A stretch of DNA of 64,000 bases from Chromatiaceae bacterium (GCA_024235315.1 JACKMP010000001.1:248001-312000), one strand, 5' to 3'; shown: positions 43,416 to 52,407, counted from the first letter of the stretch. Numbers and translations are program-made. Notes: generated by a model from the letters alone, not told the origin.

Positions 43416-44258
43416 TCAGGATTTGACCACACGCTTGCGGCCGCTGAACAGGCCGAGGATGCCGATACGACCGTGTTCCTGCTCCCACATCCGGTGCTCC
43501 TTCACAACCTGACGCGACAACATCACCACGCTGCGCACACTGTTGGCCGCATGGATGTCCTTGCGCAGATCCTCCTGCGTGCGCGGGTCCGCCCAGGGGC
43601 CACCCCTGGCCTTGCGGATGAAGCTTTTCACTTGCAGCTGCAGCAACTGACGCAGATCTTCGACAATGTCACGCTCAGCGTCCTGGCTGGTCTTGCCGGT
43701 CATCTCCAGAATCATTCGCTTCGCGGTCGGCAGATCGATCAGGCCGACCTGGACACAATCCTCGAGAAGCAGTTTCTGCACCGGCTTGCGCTCGTCCTTG
43801 AGTTTGTCTTCCATGCTCTTGACCGACGGTACGTATCCGCTCGGGGTTTTCGCGTGGCGCTGCAGCTTTTGGCCATCCTCCGCCACGATGCCCCCCGGCT
43901 GCTCATCCACAGACGCAAGATCGGCGTCGTCGGCATACAGCGTTTCGGCATTCGCGGTTTCCGATACAGCCTGCACCATCGCGGTCCCCGCTCCCCCCAG
44001 TGCCTGCGTGTCGCCGTCTGGAGACCGCGACATTGGCTTGAGCCTCGCCCTCAGTGCGTCTTCCAGCAGTTCGAGCTGTGCACCGAGCAGCGGGTCGATA
44101 TCGGCGAGACTCGACACCGGGCGCGAACCGGTAACACTGCGCAGGGCAGCCACCACCGCCCCCCTGTAGATCGACAGACAACGAGCGTCACGAATCCCCA
44201 GGCGTGACAACAAAAGCATCACGCGTCCACTCACATTCATCTCGATTGCGTCGTTCAC
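43416..44258 (-). CDS. Hypothetical protein with helical C-terminus
   Basis: A 280-residue cytoplasmic protein without a recognised domain. The N-terminal 70 residues are helical, residues about 75-130 are acidic and probably disordered, and the remainder is helical and charged, ending with a basic segment (FSGRKRVVKS). A regulator is possible, but nothing in the sequence shows it. Confidence 0.6.
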   Translation of the reverse strand: MNDAIEMNVSGRVMLLLSRLGIRDARCLSIYRGAVVAALRSVTGSRPVSSLADIDPLLGAQLELLEDALRARLKPMSRSPDGDTQALGGAGTAMVQAVSETANAETLYADDADLASVDEQPGGIVAEDGQKLQRHAKTPSGYVPSVKSMEDKLKDERKPVQKLLLEDCVQVGLIDLPTAKRMILEMTGKTSQDAERDIVEDLRQLLQLQVKSFIRKARGGPWADPRTQEDLRKDIHAANSVRSVVMLSRQVVKEHRMWEQEHGRIGILGLFSGRKRVVKS

Positions 44259-44340
44259 TGAAGGGGGAAACGCCTCGTGGCCCAGGGGTTTCGATAGGTA
44301 TCGGCTAGAATGAACGCTTCCTTAGAGCAGGAGTTGCAAC

Positions 44341-44634
44341 ATGTCACCCAACGCCGAAGGCGTCTGCTGGTTCTGCGGGACAAGACTCACCGCGAGCGAG
44401 TATCAGCGCGAAGGAGAATGTCCGCACTGCCGCAAGCAGACCCACGTCTGCCGCAATTGTCGTTTTTTCCAGCCGGGGCGTCCGAATGACTGCCAGGAAC
44501 CCGTGGCCGAGGTCGTGAATGACAAGCTGCGAGCCAATTTCTGCGACTATTTCGAACCCGGCGCCGACGTCCACAAGACCGGTCCGGACCCGGCGGCACT
44601 CAGGGCAGCGGCGGACAAGCTGTTCGACATTTGA
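44341..44634 (+). CDS. Small zinc-binding hypothetical protein
   Basis: A 97-residue protein with a double zinc-ribbon-like set of Cys pairs (CWFC, CPHC, CRNC and later Cys in NDCQ and NFCDYF). The pattern 'VCRNCRFFQPGRPNDCQEP' recurs in small proteins of unknown role in gammaproteobacteria. Likely cytoplasmic. Confidence 0.7.
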   Translation: MSPNAEGVCWFCGTRLTASEYQREGECPHCRKQTHVCRNCRFFQPGRPNDCQEPVAEVVNDKLRANFCDYFEPGADVHKTGPDPAALRAAADKLFDI

Positions 44635-44751
44635 ACTTTCAATGGTCGATCCGCTTGTGAATTGCCTCCGCCGGCCGCCATACTGATTTAAATCAAGGTA
44701 AAGACCTGGCCTGCCGTCAAGTATGCAACGAATTCATCGGGGGACCCGTCA

Positions 44752-45114
44752 TTGGACATTGCAAGTCTCGTCATCACTTTTCTGCTGGCAGGCCTGATGC
44801 TGTTGCTGCTGGTGCGCCTACCACTGGCGATCCTCGGCAATCTGCGCACAGGGCACCGTTTCCGCGAAGGCCTGGCGGGCGCGCTCGCCGAGCTGCGGCT
44901 TTCGCGAATGCTGAAATACCTCGGGATCGACGCCGCGATCTACCTGCACACGGAACAGGCGGTCGAGATCAAGAAACACATGGAGCGTTGTGACGCCTGT
45001 GACGCCAAGTCGCGCTGCGACCAGGTGCTGGGCAGTGAGCCAGCCACGGAAAAGCAAGACCTGGGCTTTTGTGCAAACATCGACGACCTGAACGAAATAC
45101 GCCGCGCCCGTTGA
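44752..45114 (+). CDS. DUF6455-type membrane-anchored small protein
   Basis: A 120-residue protein with one N-terminal membrane helix (residues 3-28) and a soluble domain containing 'YLHTEQAVEIKKHMERCDAC', then further Cys (KSRC, GFC). It resembles the DUF6455 group. The start is a TTG at 44752 preceded by CGGGGGA, which fits the helix position. Function unknown; a metal site of three or four Cys is plausible. Confidence 0.65.
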   Translation: MDIASLVITFLLAGLMLLLLVRLPLAILGNLRTGHRFREGLAGALAELRLSRMLKYLGIDAAIYLHTEQAVEIKKHMERCDACDAKSRCDQVLGSEPATEKQDLGFCANIDDLNEIRRAR

Positions 45115-45134
45115 CGCCTTCACGAGGTGCCGGA

Positions 45135-45881
45135 TCAGGCGACATCGCCGCGCGCTTCGCGGTTACCGCCGCCAGCATCTGTCGCATCGGACAGCGCGCC
45201 GATCTGGCGGTCGGTCAACGCCGCCAGCGCGGCCTCGGCCTCGCTGTAGAGTTCGCGCACGAAATCCGTACTGGGGCCGCGTTGATGAAGGATCTGCATC
45301 AGCGTCGTCAGGTGCGCGCGCGCCTTGCCGACGCTGCCGGCTTCTTCGAGACGCCTCGCCTGGACCAGGTGAAAACGTGTAGCCACCTCGGCCCGGCGCT
45401 CACCCAACTCCCTGCCAAAGATGGCGCGCACGTCGCGGGGAATCGGCTGCAGCGTGTATCCGCTGCTGACGGTTTCGATCAAGGTGTCCAGCGCCCCGAC
45501 GGTGGCACGAAACGCCACGTCGTTCTCGATCGGGCCCACGCTCTTCGTGACTTGCGCACCCTCGGCGTTCAGCGCCGTTTCGGCGGAGCGGATTTTTTCC
45601 GCGATCGACGGGTATCGGCGGTACAGGCGCCTGATCTTCTGGCAACGCGCAAGGACCTCGCTGCGCAGCGTGACGCGGATCTCGCGAGACAACGGGACTG
45701 AGCGGAGCGCAGAAAGCGCGCCTGTAACGGCATTCACGCCGGCCTCCAGGCGCCTTACGGCGGCCTGGACCCTGGTCTGATGCGCCTGATAACGATTGAG
45801 CGCCGAGGCCATGAACAGCATCAGCAACAACATGCCGACCACGGCCAGCGGCATCCCCCACTGTTCCAGCTGCACCACCAC
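45135..45881 (-). CDS. Hypothetical protein, single membrane helix plus coiled coil
   Basis: A 248-residue protein with a hydrophobic segment (residues 11-27) then a long helical, charged region with coiled-coil character ('TRVQAAVRRLEAGVNAVTGAL', 'RSEVLARCQKIRRLYRRY') and a tetratricopeptide-like C-terminal stretch. No family recognised. Confidence 0.6.
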   Translation of the reverse strand: MVVQLEQWGMPLAVVGMLLLMLFMASALNRYQAHQTRVQAAVRRLEAGVNAVTGALSALRSVPLSREIRVTLRSEVLARCQKIRRLYRRYPSIAEKIRSAETALNAEGAQVTKSVGPIENDVAFRATVGALDTLIETVSSGYTLQPIPRDVRAIFGRELGERRAEVATRFHLVQARRLEEAGSVGKARAHLTTLMQILHQRGPSTDFVRELYSEAEAALAALTDRQIGALSDATDAGGGNREARGDVA

Positions 45882-46100
45882 CTACCTCCGGTTGAATTCG
45901 ATGCCTGAGGTAACGGCCGCTCGTGCCGAAACCTGACCGCCTTGGCCTGGCCTGCCGGACCAGGGTGTCGGGACGTTTTACAGATTGGCGGCCCCTGACC
46001 CTCGCCAATCCTTCAACCCTCTGTATCAAGAGATAATTCCCGAAATGGCAGATAACTTGCATTAACCTGTTCATATCCATCGGACCAGGAGGTGCAGACC

Positions 46101-46355
46101 ATGTTGCTTGCACACAAAAGCCGCTGTGTCGCGCTCGCCGCCAGCCTGGGCATCGGCCATGCCACGGCAGCGCCGGTCGAGGGCGAGGTCGGCAGCAACC
46201 TCGCGTCCCTGCTGGTCCTGCTGGGCGTCTGGGCACTCTTTATGGGTATGCGCAACCTGCGTGAACTCAGGCACAAGCGCCTGACCCCCCAACGTCAGCA
46301 ACGAAGTGACGGCAAAGACCCACTGACACGCGCTGACACACAGATCCGATACTGA
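46101..46355 (+). CDS. Small single-pass membrane protein
   Basis: An 84-residue protein with a signal-like N-terminus (cleavage after ATAA is plausible), one membrane helix (near 'LASLLVLLGVWALFMG') and a basic cytoplasmic tail. A strong AGGAGGTG precedes the ATG at 46101. The 219 bases upstream hold no other gene. Function unknown. Confidence 0.6.
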   Translation: MLLAHKSRCVALAASLGIGHATAAPVEGEVGSNLASLLVLLGVWALFMGMRNLRELRHKRLTPQRQQRSDGKDPLTRADTQIRY

Positions 46356-46442
46356 AACAGTACGTTTTCCCGACTACCAAGGCGCAGTCCGAGAAGCTAC
46401 CCTGTTCCATCAGGATCTCTTCTCCCAAGGCTTGCAGTACGA

Positions 46443-46844
46443 GTGGATTTGTTCCTGTACATGGTGCTCGGCCTCGCGGCCACCTGGGGCGGATACGTCC
46501 TGTACATGGTGGTGGCGACGCGCGCCTCTGAGGGCCGGGCCGCCGCACCGCTGTTCGCGGTATTCCCGTCGCTTGCCGGGTTGCATGGACGCGCTCTGGT
46601 CTACTGCTTCAGCCCGCGCTGTGGTCCTTGCCGGCCGATGTCCAGAGACGTGGATATTCTTGCCGCCAGCGGGGCGCCGGTTTTCAAACTCGACATCACA
46701 GAGCACCCGGAGATTTCTCGCGAACTCGGCATCCGCGCGACCCCGACCCTGATTGTGGTCGAGGACGGCGCCGTCGCGCGCATGGTGCTCGGCGTGAAGA
46801 ATGCCAGCTACATGCAGCGACTGATGGATGCCACGCCGGCATAG
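46443..46844 (+). CDS. Membrane-anchored thioredoxin-like protein
   Basis: A 133-residue protein with an N-terminal anchor (residues 2-24) and a thioredoxin fold with the redox motif CGPC ('SPRCGPCRPM') and cis-Pro loop 'IRATPTLIVV'. The start is a GTG at 46443. It probably works on thiols at the membrane; partner unknown. Confidence 0.82.
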   Translation: MDLFLYMVLGLAATWGGYVLYMVVATRASEGRAAAPLFAVFPSLAGLHGRALVYCFSPRCGPCRPMSRDVDILAASGAPVFKLDITEHPEISRELGIRATPTLIVVEDGAVARMVLGVKNASYMQRLMDATPA

Positions 46845-46916
46845 TTCGAAGGCCCCCCTCTGCTCACCGGACTAAACTGCTGTCAGGGCCACCACCAAAA
46901 GGCTACCTGAGCCGTC

Positions 46917-47663
46917 ATGACAAGACTATTCGCTCGAGCCCTCTGGCTGCTGCTGGGCTGGGTGGAACTCCTGGTCTTTACCCTGCTGCTCTACGGATTG
47001 AGTTTTCTGCCCGCCGCATGGCGCGGCACCTGGTACCGGCACCTGTTTCAGGCCTGGAGCCGTACCTGGATTCACGCACTAGGTGTCGACCTGCGAATGC
47101 ACCACAAAAACATTCACCCGCTGCCTGGGCGCTACATTCTCATCGCCAACCACCCCTCGTCGTTCGAGGACGTCGGCATTCCTTCACTGTTCGACGTCGA
47201 CAGCCTGGCCAAGCACGAGGTCCGGGACTGGTGGCTGGTCGGGCGGATCAGCGCAGCAGCCGGCACGATCTTCGTGCAGCGTGACTCCAGGGCATCGCGC
47301 ACCATTGCCGCTCAACAGATAAAACAGCGCCTCGAACAGGGGCGCAGCGTTGCGTTGTATCCGGAAGGTGGGATCAAGGGGCCGAGGCTGCAGCCGTCGT
47401 TCCGCCACGGCGCCTTCGCCATTGCAATGCAGACCGGCATACCTATCGTGCCTGTGTATCTGCACTACGAAGCGTCACACGATTTCCATTGGGGGCCGCA
47501 CAGCCTCGTGCGAAATATGCGCAATATCATCGCGTCGCGGAACAACCGCGCAAACTACTACGTGTTTGACGCGATCGAGCCACACCTGTTTCATGACAAA
47601 ATCAGCTACTGTCAGCATGTCCATGGCCTCTACCAACGCTGGCAGGCGCGATATCTCGACTGA
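46917..47663 (+). CDS. Lysophospholipid acyltransferase, PlsC family
   Basis: A 248-residue membrane-bound acyltransferase that would acylate lysophosphatidic acid or a related lipid. One N-terminal helix (residues 8-30) precedes the acyltransferase domain. The HX4D motif appears as NHPSSFEDVG, giving His-x4-Glu with Asp one place later, which is atypical; the acceptor motif YPEGGIKG is recognisable. It starts 73 bases after the thioredoxin-like gene. Confidence 0.85.
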   Translation: MTRLFARALWLLLGWVELLVFTLLLYGLSFLPAAWRGTWYRHLFQAWSRTWIHALGVDLRMHHKNIHPLPGRYILIANHPSSFEDVGIPSLFDVDSLAKHEVRDWWLVGRISAAAGTIFVQRDSRASRTIAAQQIKQRLEQGRSVALYPEGGIKGPRLQPSFRHGAFAIAMQTGIPIVPVYLHYEASHDFHWGPHSLVRNMRNIIASRNNRANYYVFDAIEPHLFHDKISYCQHVHGLYQRWQARYLD

Positions 47664-47693
47664 AACCGATAACCAACGTAGTGAAGTGAAGCG

Positions 47694-48107
47694 ATGCCCT
47701 ACCCAGACCCTGCAGCAGCGGAAAAGGCCTTCTACGCCGCGTTTCGCTCCCTCGACCTCGAACAGATGAAAAGCGTTTGGATGGATTCAAGCAGCAGCAG
47801 TTGCATCCATCCGGGAGGCGGCCTGTTGCAGGGCATCGATGACATTCTTGCAAGCTGGGCTGAAATCTTTCGTGACAGTACCCCGCCACGCATTGAACAC
47901 CGCCTGATCCAGGCCAGCACCGATGAACGCCTCGCTGTCCACACGGTCCGGGAAGACATCAACAGTGGTTCCGGGAGCCAGCGCGCGGTCGTACTCGCCA
48001 CCAACATCTACGGCTACATCGATGGTGGATGGCGCATGGTGGCCCACCACGCCTCGTTGCCCTTGGTCGAGACCCCGCCTGCCGCGACCCGGCCGCCGCT
48101 GCACTGA
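47694..48107 (+). CDS. SnoaL/NTF2-like protein
   Basis: A 137-residue protein of the NTF2-like superfamily ('AAAEKAFYAAFRSLDLEQMKSVW', 'GIDDILASWAEIF', 'GGWRMVAHHAS'). Members are diverse small-molecule binding or isomerase proteins; no substrate can be named. It lies 30 bases after the acyltransferase. Confidence 0.8.
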   Translation: MPYPDPAAAEKAFYAAFRSLDLEQMKSVWMDSSSSSCIHPGGGLLQGIDDILASWAEIFRDSTPPRIEHRLIQASTDERLAVHTVREDINSGSGSQRAVVLATNIYGYIDGGWRMVAHHASLPLVETPPAATRPPLH

Positions 48108-48115
48108 ACGACGCG

Positions 48116-48150
48116 CAATGCCAGACGACAGGTACCACCGTCTGGCATTG
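48116..48150. repeat. Perfect 12-bp inverted repeat between convergent genes
   Basis: CAATGCCAGACG (48116-48127) is repeated in inverse at 48139-48150 with an 11-base loop. It sits between two convergent genes and has no T-tract, so it could be a bidirectional hairpin block or a protein site. Confidence 0.6.
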
Positions 48151-48164
48151 CCGGATGCTGCCAG

Positions 48165-48677
48165 CTAGGGGAATGCCGGGATCTGCGACTCCAGCCCTTT
48201 GGCCTGGACCTCGGGATGATGCGCCATGATCAGCTCCCGGATCTCGTGTACTCGACGCACGGGAACGTCCACCATCAGCAGAATCGCGCCGCGATCAATT
48301 GCCGGCTGGAAGCGTTTCAGGCGTGAGTTGGGGATGCTGACCGCAATCATTCCGGACACCCAGGAACCCATCATTGCGAACACGACCGCCAGCACCAGTA
48401 TCCCGGCGTTGCCGACGGACTGACCGAGCTCTGGATAGAACGTCAGTGCCACACCGGCCAGGGCGCCGGTGATCCCGCCGGCGATCATGCCGATGCCGAT
48501 GCCATGAAGAACATCAGATCGCTGCAAGAGATTGGCCACATGCAGGCGGCCAAGATTCACCCCGTCCTTCGCGAGATAATGAATGTGTGGATCATCGATC
48601 TTGGCCAGCAGCAGTTCCTTCTCGATGGTCTGTGCCGAATCCACGTCCGGCAGGATAAAGTACAGCCGTCTGCGCAT
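48165..48677 (-). CDS. Hypothetical membrane protein with Gly-rich double helix (DUF1269-like)
   Basis: A 170-residue protein with two glycine-rich membrane segments (near 'GIGIGMIAGGITGALAGVAL' and 'AGILVLAVVFAMMGSWVSG') and soluble ends. Pattern resembles DUF1269-type proteins of unknown role. The start is the ATG at 48677 (MRRRLYFIL) with GGAGG upstream; the longer frame is not supported. Confidence 0.7.
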   Translation of the reverse strand: MRRRLYFILPDVDSAQTIEKELLLAKIDDPHIHYLAKDGVNLGRLHVANLLQRSDVLHGIGIGMIAGGITGALAGVALTFYPELGQSVGNAGILVLAVVFAMMGSWVSGMIAVSIPNSRLKRFQPAIDRGAILLMVDVPVRRVHEIRELIMAHHPEVQAKGLESQIPAFP

Positions 48678-48891
48678 TTCGATTGCCTCCGTCGAGGGTT
48701 TGTCGACCACTTCATGTGCCGCGGCGATATTCGCCGTCGTCGGGGTCGTTCCAGCCAAGTATAGGAACCCCCAGAAAAACGGTAGGTTTTTATAAAATCT
48801 TTTGAACTCGTGACGGAAAAATCAGACTATAAGCGTATTAGCTTGTTCTGAAGTTACTGATGCGGCGTCGTACCGCCAGAGGAGCCTCGCA

Positions 48892-49746
48892 ATGAAAAAG
48901 GTGCTGTTGCTGATCGCTATCATCGGCCTGGTCAGCGTGCGTGCGGCCAGCGCGGACGTGTTGGTATTGGTTCACGGTTACCTCGGAACCGCGCAGAGTT
49001 GGGCGGAGTCCGGCACCATGGATCGTCTCTACCAGCGTGGATACCGGCAGGTCGGGATCTACGGCTATAGCCCACAAGGCATGGTCTACCAACGCCTGGG
49101 CAAGCCCGACACAGCGCGTCCGGTTTACGCCGTAAACCTGCCCTCCCAGGCACCGGTCATGATCCAGGCCGATTGGCTGGCCGCCTTTTTGCGCGACATT
49201 GGCAAGCGCCACCCCGACCAATCGATCAACCTGGTCGCCCACTCCGCTGGCGGCCTCGCCGCGCGCATGGCACTGGTGCGTCATGGCAGGCTCGGGGTCC
49301 AGCACCTGATCACGATAGCGACACCACATTTCGGTACCGGACGGGCGCTCCAGGCAATCGACGCCACCAACAATGGCGGAATGTTCGGCTTCGTCAAGAA
49401 CTGGCTGGTACGCCGTTCGACCGGTGATGCGCTCTACGCCACCCTGCTACAGAGTCGAGGCGTGCTGTTTGACCTCACCCCACCGGTTCCCGGCAACCTG
49501 CTGTTCTGGCTCAACCAGCAGCCACACCCGGATATCAAGTACACCAGCATCATGCGTACCGGCACCTTCTACATGCCGGGAGATCAGGTGGTGCCGCCGC
49601 TCAGCCAGGACTTGAACCGGGTTCCCGCGCTGGCGGGCCGGGTGAAGACCTATTCGATGTCCGAGGGACACCTGCTGACGCCGCAGGACGGTGACCTGAT
49701 CGGCAACCTTCTGGCAACCGGCGCGACCACGAAGAATTCCCCGTGA
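48892..49746 (+). CDS. Secreted lipase/esterase-like alpha/beta hydrolase
   Basis: A 284-residue protein with a signal peptide (residues 1-21) and a hydrolase core: 'VLVLVHGYLG', nucleophile elbow VAHSAGG (with catalytic Ser), an Asp in 'MPGDQVVPP' and a late His in 'SEGHLL'. It resembles PGAP1/lipase-type enzymes. Substrate unknown. An AGGAG site lies before the ATG. Confidence 0.85.
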   Translation: MKKVLLLIAIIGLVSVRAASADVLVLVHGYLGTAQSWAESGTMDRLYQRGYRQVGIYGYSPQGMVYQRLGKPDTARPVYAVNLPSQAPVMIQADWLAAFLRDIGKRHPDQSINLVAHSAGGLAARMALVRHGRLGVQHLITIATPHFGTGRALQAIDATNNGGMFGFVKNWLVRRSTGDALYATLLQSRGVLFDLTPPVPGNLLFWLNQQPHPDIKYTSIMRTGTFYMPGDQVVPPLSQDLNRVPALAGRVKTYSMSEGHLLTPQDGDLIGNLLATGATTKNSP

Positions 49747-49761
49747 GCTAATCTTTGGCGC

Positions 49762-50100
49762 ATGCGTCAGGCGCTGAACCAGGCCGAAAAACTGCTGCGC
49801 GACTATGGCCGCAACTACGAAGCCAATCTCGTCGCCATCGCGCTCGAGACATTCGACAGGGATCCGCAGGCGGCCTGCCGCGAGATCAACAGCGATGAAT
49901 GGTGGAATGGTACCGCCGCAGTGGCTGCCGTCGACCTCGCGGTTGCCGGCGGCTTCACAGCACAGTCTCGTATCGATGCGCAGGCACTGCGCCAGGCGTT
50001 GCTCGTGATCTTCACCACCATGCGGGCCTATGGCGAACACAACGCCGCTGGCGAGATCGTCGTGTCGCAGTTCAGGAAGTGGCGGGAATCGCACATCTGA
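49762..50100 (+). CDS. Hypothetical protein
   Basis: A 112-residue helical protein without a known domain ('NQAEKLLRDYGRNYEANLVAI', 'AVAAVDLAVAGGFTAQS'). It follows the hydrolase gene by 15 bases. Confidence 0.6.
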   Translation: MRQALNQAEKLLRDYGRNYEANLVAIALETFDRDPQAACREINSDEWWNGTAAVAAVDLAVAGGFTAQSRIDAQALRQALLVIFTTMRAYGEHNAAGEIVVSQFRKWRESHI

Positions 50101-50220
50101 CCAAGCCCCGCATAAGGTTATCGGCCCCGCTGCCGCCAACAGCCAAAGGCGGATTGGCCCCCGGTTCTCCACGGGACGGCCACCTGTCCGACAAACAATC
50201 GATTGAACCAAGAGGCCCGG

Positions 50221-50787
50221 ATGCAATCGTTCGATATCTATTTCCTCGGTGAGTCCCTGCCTGGTGCAGACCCGGTCGCCGTGCGTCGCGGCGTGGCGAA
50301 GTTGTTCAAGGTGCAGGAAGCATCTATTGAGCGCCTGTTTTCCGGCCAGCCGCTGCGCGTGAAACAGTCCGTGGACGCGGATGCAGCGAGCCGCTATCGC
50401 GCTGCGTTTCGCGATGTCGGTGCATTGATCCAGATCATTCCGAGCGGATCGGCGCCGCCGGCGGCCAGACCACGGTCTTTGCAGGAGCCTACGGCGGCCC
50501 CATCCATCGACGCGACAACGGACACTGAGACGCCGCCCGACCATTCGCCACAGGTGATGGGCGACGGGATGGACGCGCCTGCCGGCGTACAGAAGCGGGG
50601 CATCGATTTCGGCCTGGCCGAACCCGGCGCAATCCTCGATCACGCCACTCCGCCCCCTCCGGCCCAGATCGACACCAGCGGACTGCAGGCCCTGCCACCA
50701 AACACCGGGTCGCTGGAGGACTGCCGCAACGAAAAACCGCACCGCCCAATACCGGACATCAGCCATTTGCGACTGGTCGACGACTGA
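50221..50787 (+). CDS. Hypothetical protein with N-terminal LF-K domain
   Basis: A 188-residue protein. The first 75 residues form a compact alpha/beta domain ('FDIYFLGESLPGADPVAVRRGVAKLFKV', 'LFSGQPLRVKQSVDADAASRYRAAF') seen at the front of various uncharacterised proteobacterial proteins; the rest is Pro/Asp-rich and looks disordered. Cytoplasmic. The ATG at 50221 is preferred to the upstream TTG at 50203. Confidence 0.65.
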   Translation: MQSFDIYFLGESLPGADPVAVRRGVAKLFKVQEASIERLFSGQPLRVKQSVDADAASRYRAAFRDVGALIQIIPSGSAPPAARPRSLQEPTAAPSIDATTDTETPPDHSPQVMGDGMDAPAGVQKRGIDFGLAEPGAILDHATPPPPAQIDTSGLQALPPNTGSLEDCRNEKPHRPIPDISHLRLVDD

Positions 50788-50810
50788 GGCGCACCCCAGC
50801 CGCCACCCCG

Positions 50811-51638
50811 TCAGCGTCCCGAAAATGCCAGATGCTGCAGCGCCGACGGTGGATGCAGCTCGATCCGGAAGAGACCAACCGGGTGATCACTGTCCGCGCG
50901 TAACGGTATATGCTCCGGTGCCTCGCTGAACCAGATTATCGCCGGACGGTGTGCCGCTTCCTGTTCTCCACGCTTGTTCAGATGGAAGCCGGCAAAACTG
51001 ACCTTCCAGGCCGGCACCGCGAGGGGCCCGATATTCACCGTCTCGCGACCTTCCACTTTGACGCGGTAGGTCAGGTGCTCACGACCGTTGGTGACCGGAA
51101 AACTGAATTCGGCTGCATCAGCCAGGGCCTGTGCACGGACACGCTGCAGCATGCCCAGGCGATCGAGGAGATCACCCACGATCACGGTGGCGGAGGGTAC
51201 TTCTCCAGTATCCAGTCGGGCGATCTCGTCACGCCCGACTCCGGCATTGACATCGAGTCGCTGAACCCCCAGTTCCGAGGCGTCACGCAGATACAGGCGG
51301 TGGCGGATCTTGCGTGATTTCTCGTAGGTCTCGAATCCAACCAGCTGCCCTGCATCCGGCATCGACCAGGTGCGAAACCGGTAGCGGATCGGGTACAGCG
51401 ACTCGACGTTGGGATAGTTCGCAGATGTCGCATCGAGCCGCATCTCGACCAGACCCGCCGCGCCCCGCGCGGCAGCGGTCTCCAGGCTCAGGTCCGCGAT
51501 CGGCAGATCTGCGCCCAGCGAAAACACACCGCGATAGATGACCCGATATTCGAGTTTCTCCACCGCTTCAGTGGCCATGACGGGCGATGCGAGGAGCCAC
51601 GACAGGAGGACAATCAGAAAGCGATGACTGACGTTCAA
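50811..51638 (-). CDS. Exported DUF3108 protein
   Basis: A 275-residue protein with a signal peptide (residues 1-22, ending PVMA) and a beta-rich domain of the DUF3108 type ('LEYRVIYRGVFSLG', 'RVRAQALADAAEFSFPVTNG', 'VKVEGRETVNIG'). The family is periplasmic with unknown role. Confidence 0.85.
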   Translation of the reverse strand: MNVSHRFLIVLLSWLLASPVMATEAVEKLEYRVIYRGVFSLGADLPIADLSLETAAARGAAGLVEMRLDATSANYPNVESLYPIRYRFRTWSMPDAGQLVGFETYEKSRKIRHRLYLRDASELGVQRLDVNAGVGRDEIARLDTGEVPSATVIVGDLLDRLGMLQRVRAQALADAAEFSFPVTNGREHLTYRVKVEGRETVNIGPLAVPAWKVSFAGFHLNKRGEQEAAHRPAIIWFSEAPEHIPLRADSDHPVGLFRIELHPPSALQHLAFSGR

Positions 51639-51794
51639 AAGTAACCCCGCCCTGCCTCGAACCCGGTGCTAATCTTCCGGTTAGTACACAAAAGGATTAT
51701 CGAGTTCCAGTTGGCACGTGTCATGCGTAATTTAACTCGAATACCGCCGAACACGGCAGAAAAGTCAAAATATTGACGAAATTGGGACGTAATC

Positions 51795-52118
51795 GTGACG
51801 AATCGCATCGCTGGCGACAATTATTTGGCGCGCCCGACACCAAAAGAACATAAAGCTGACAGCACCCGGGCCAACCCCGGGGTGGCCGGACAGCCGGCTG
51901 CGCCATCTCCCCAGACGGACGTCGAACGCGCCCAACAGCGCCTGATGCAGGAAACCGGGGCGCCCAGGCCGCTCGCGGTGGACACGCTGGCTCAGGCCCG
52001 CGCACGCATCACACTGCTCAAGGAGCAACTGGACACCGATCCACAACTGGCCATGCGGGCGCAGGGCCGGTTGAACGTGAACCAGTTCGAGGCTGCCACC
52101 GCAAGACCCAGCACCTGA
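51795..52118 (+). CDS. Hypothetical small protein
   Basis: A 107-residue charged, Pro/Ala-rich protein with a helical C-terminus. The start is a GTG at 51795. A strong terminator (52165-52201) follows, which supports a transcribed gene. Family not recognised. Confidence 0.55.
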   Translation: MTNRIAGDNYLARPTPKEHKADSTRANPGVAGQPAAPSPQTDVERAQQRLMQETGAPRPLAVDTLAQARARITLLKEQLDTDPQLAMRAQGRLNVNQFEAATARPST

Positions 52119-52141
52119 CCCGTCAATCCTTTCTCGGCACA

Positions 52142-52160
52142 GGCGAGAGCATATCTCGCC
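52142..52160 (+). repeat. Hairpin GGCGAGA/TCTCGCC
   Basis: Perfect 7-bp stem with a 5-base loop just before the terminator; no T-tract of its own. Confidence 0.55.
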
Positions 52161-52164
52161 ATTG

Positions 52165-52201
52165 ACCCGGCCCCGTTTCGGCGGAAGCCGGGTTTTCTTT
52201 T
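52165..52201 (+). terminator. Intrinsic terminator
   Basis: ACCCGGC (52165-52171) pairs with GCCGGGT (52187-52193), followed by TTTCTTTT. It ends the transcript of the 51795 gene. Confidence 0.8.
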
Positions 52202-52257
52202 GCGCCATGCGTCAGTCGACAATTGCATTTCCGGGTGCCGCGTTTGACACTAAAACA

Positions 52258-52407
52258 ATGCGCGTTATCTACCTCGTACTCGGATTCTTCGTCCTGTTCG
52301 GTGTCGCTGCGACCTGCCGTACGCCCTCGGACCTGCCGGACGATTGTGAACGCCTTGACGGTGGACTTGTGCGTTGCACCCACTCTGCAGGCAATGGCAA
52401 TGACTGA
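52258..52407 (+). CDS. Small putative exported/membrane peptide
   Basis: A 49-residue frame (MRVIYLVLGFFVLFGVAATC...) with one hydrophobic segment and three Cys. It starts after the terminator and overlaps the start of the following oxygenase gene. It may be real but has no recognised family or strong ribosome binding site. Confidence 0.35.
   Translation: MRVIYLVLGFFVLFGVAATCRTPSDLPDDCERLDGGLVRCTHSAGNGND

Noticed and set aside
48802..48833. TTGAAC and TATAAG as a promoter for the lipase-like gene
   Set aside because: The spacing is 20 bases, longer than usual for sigma-70.
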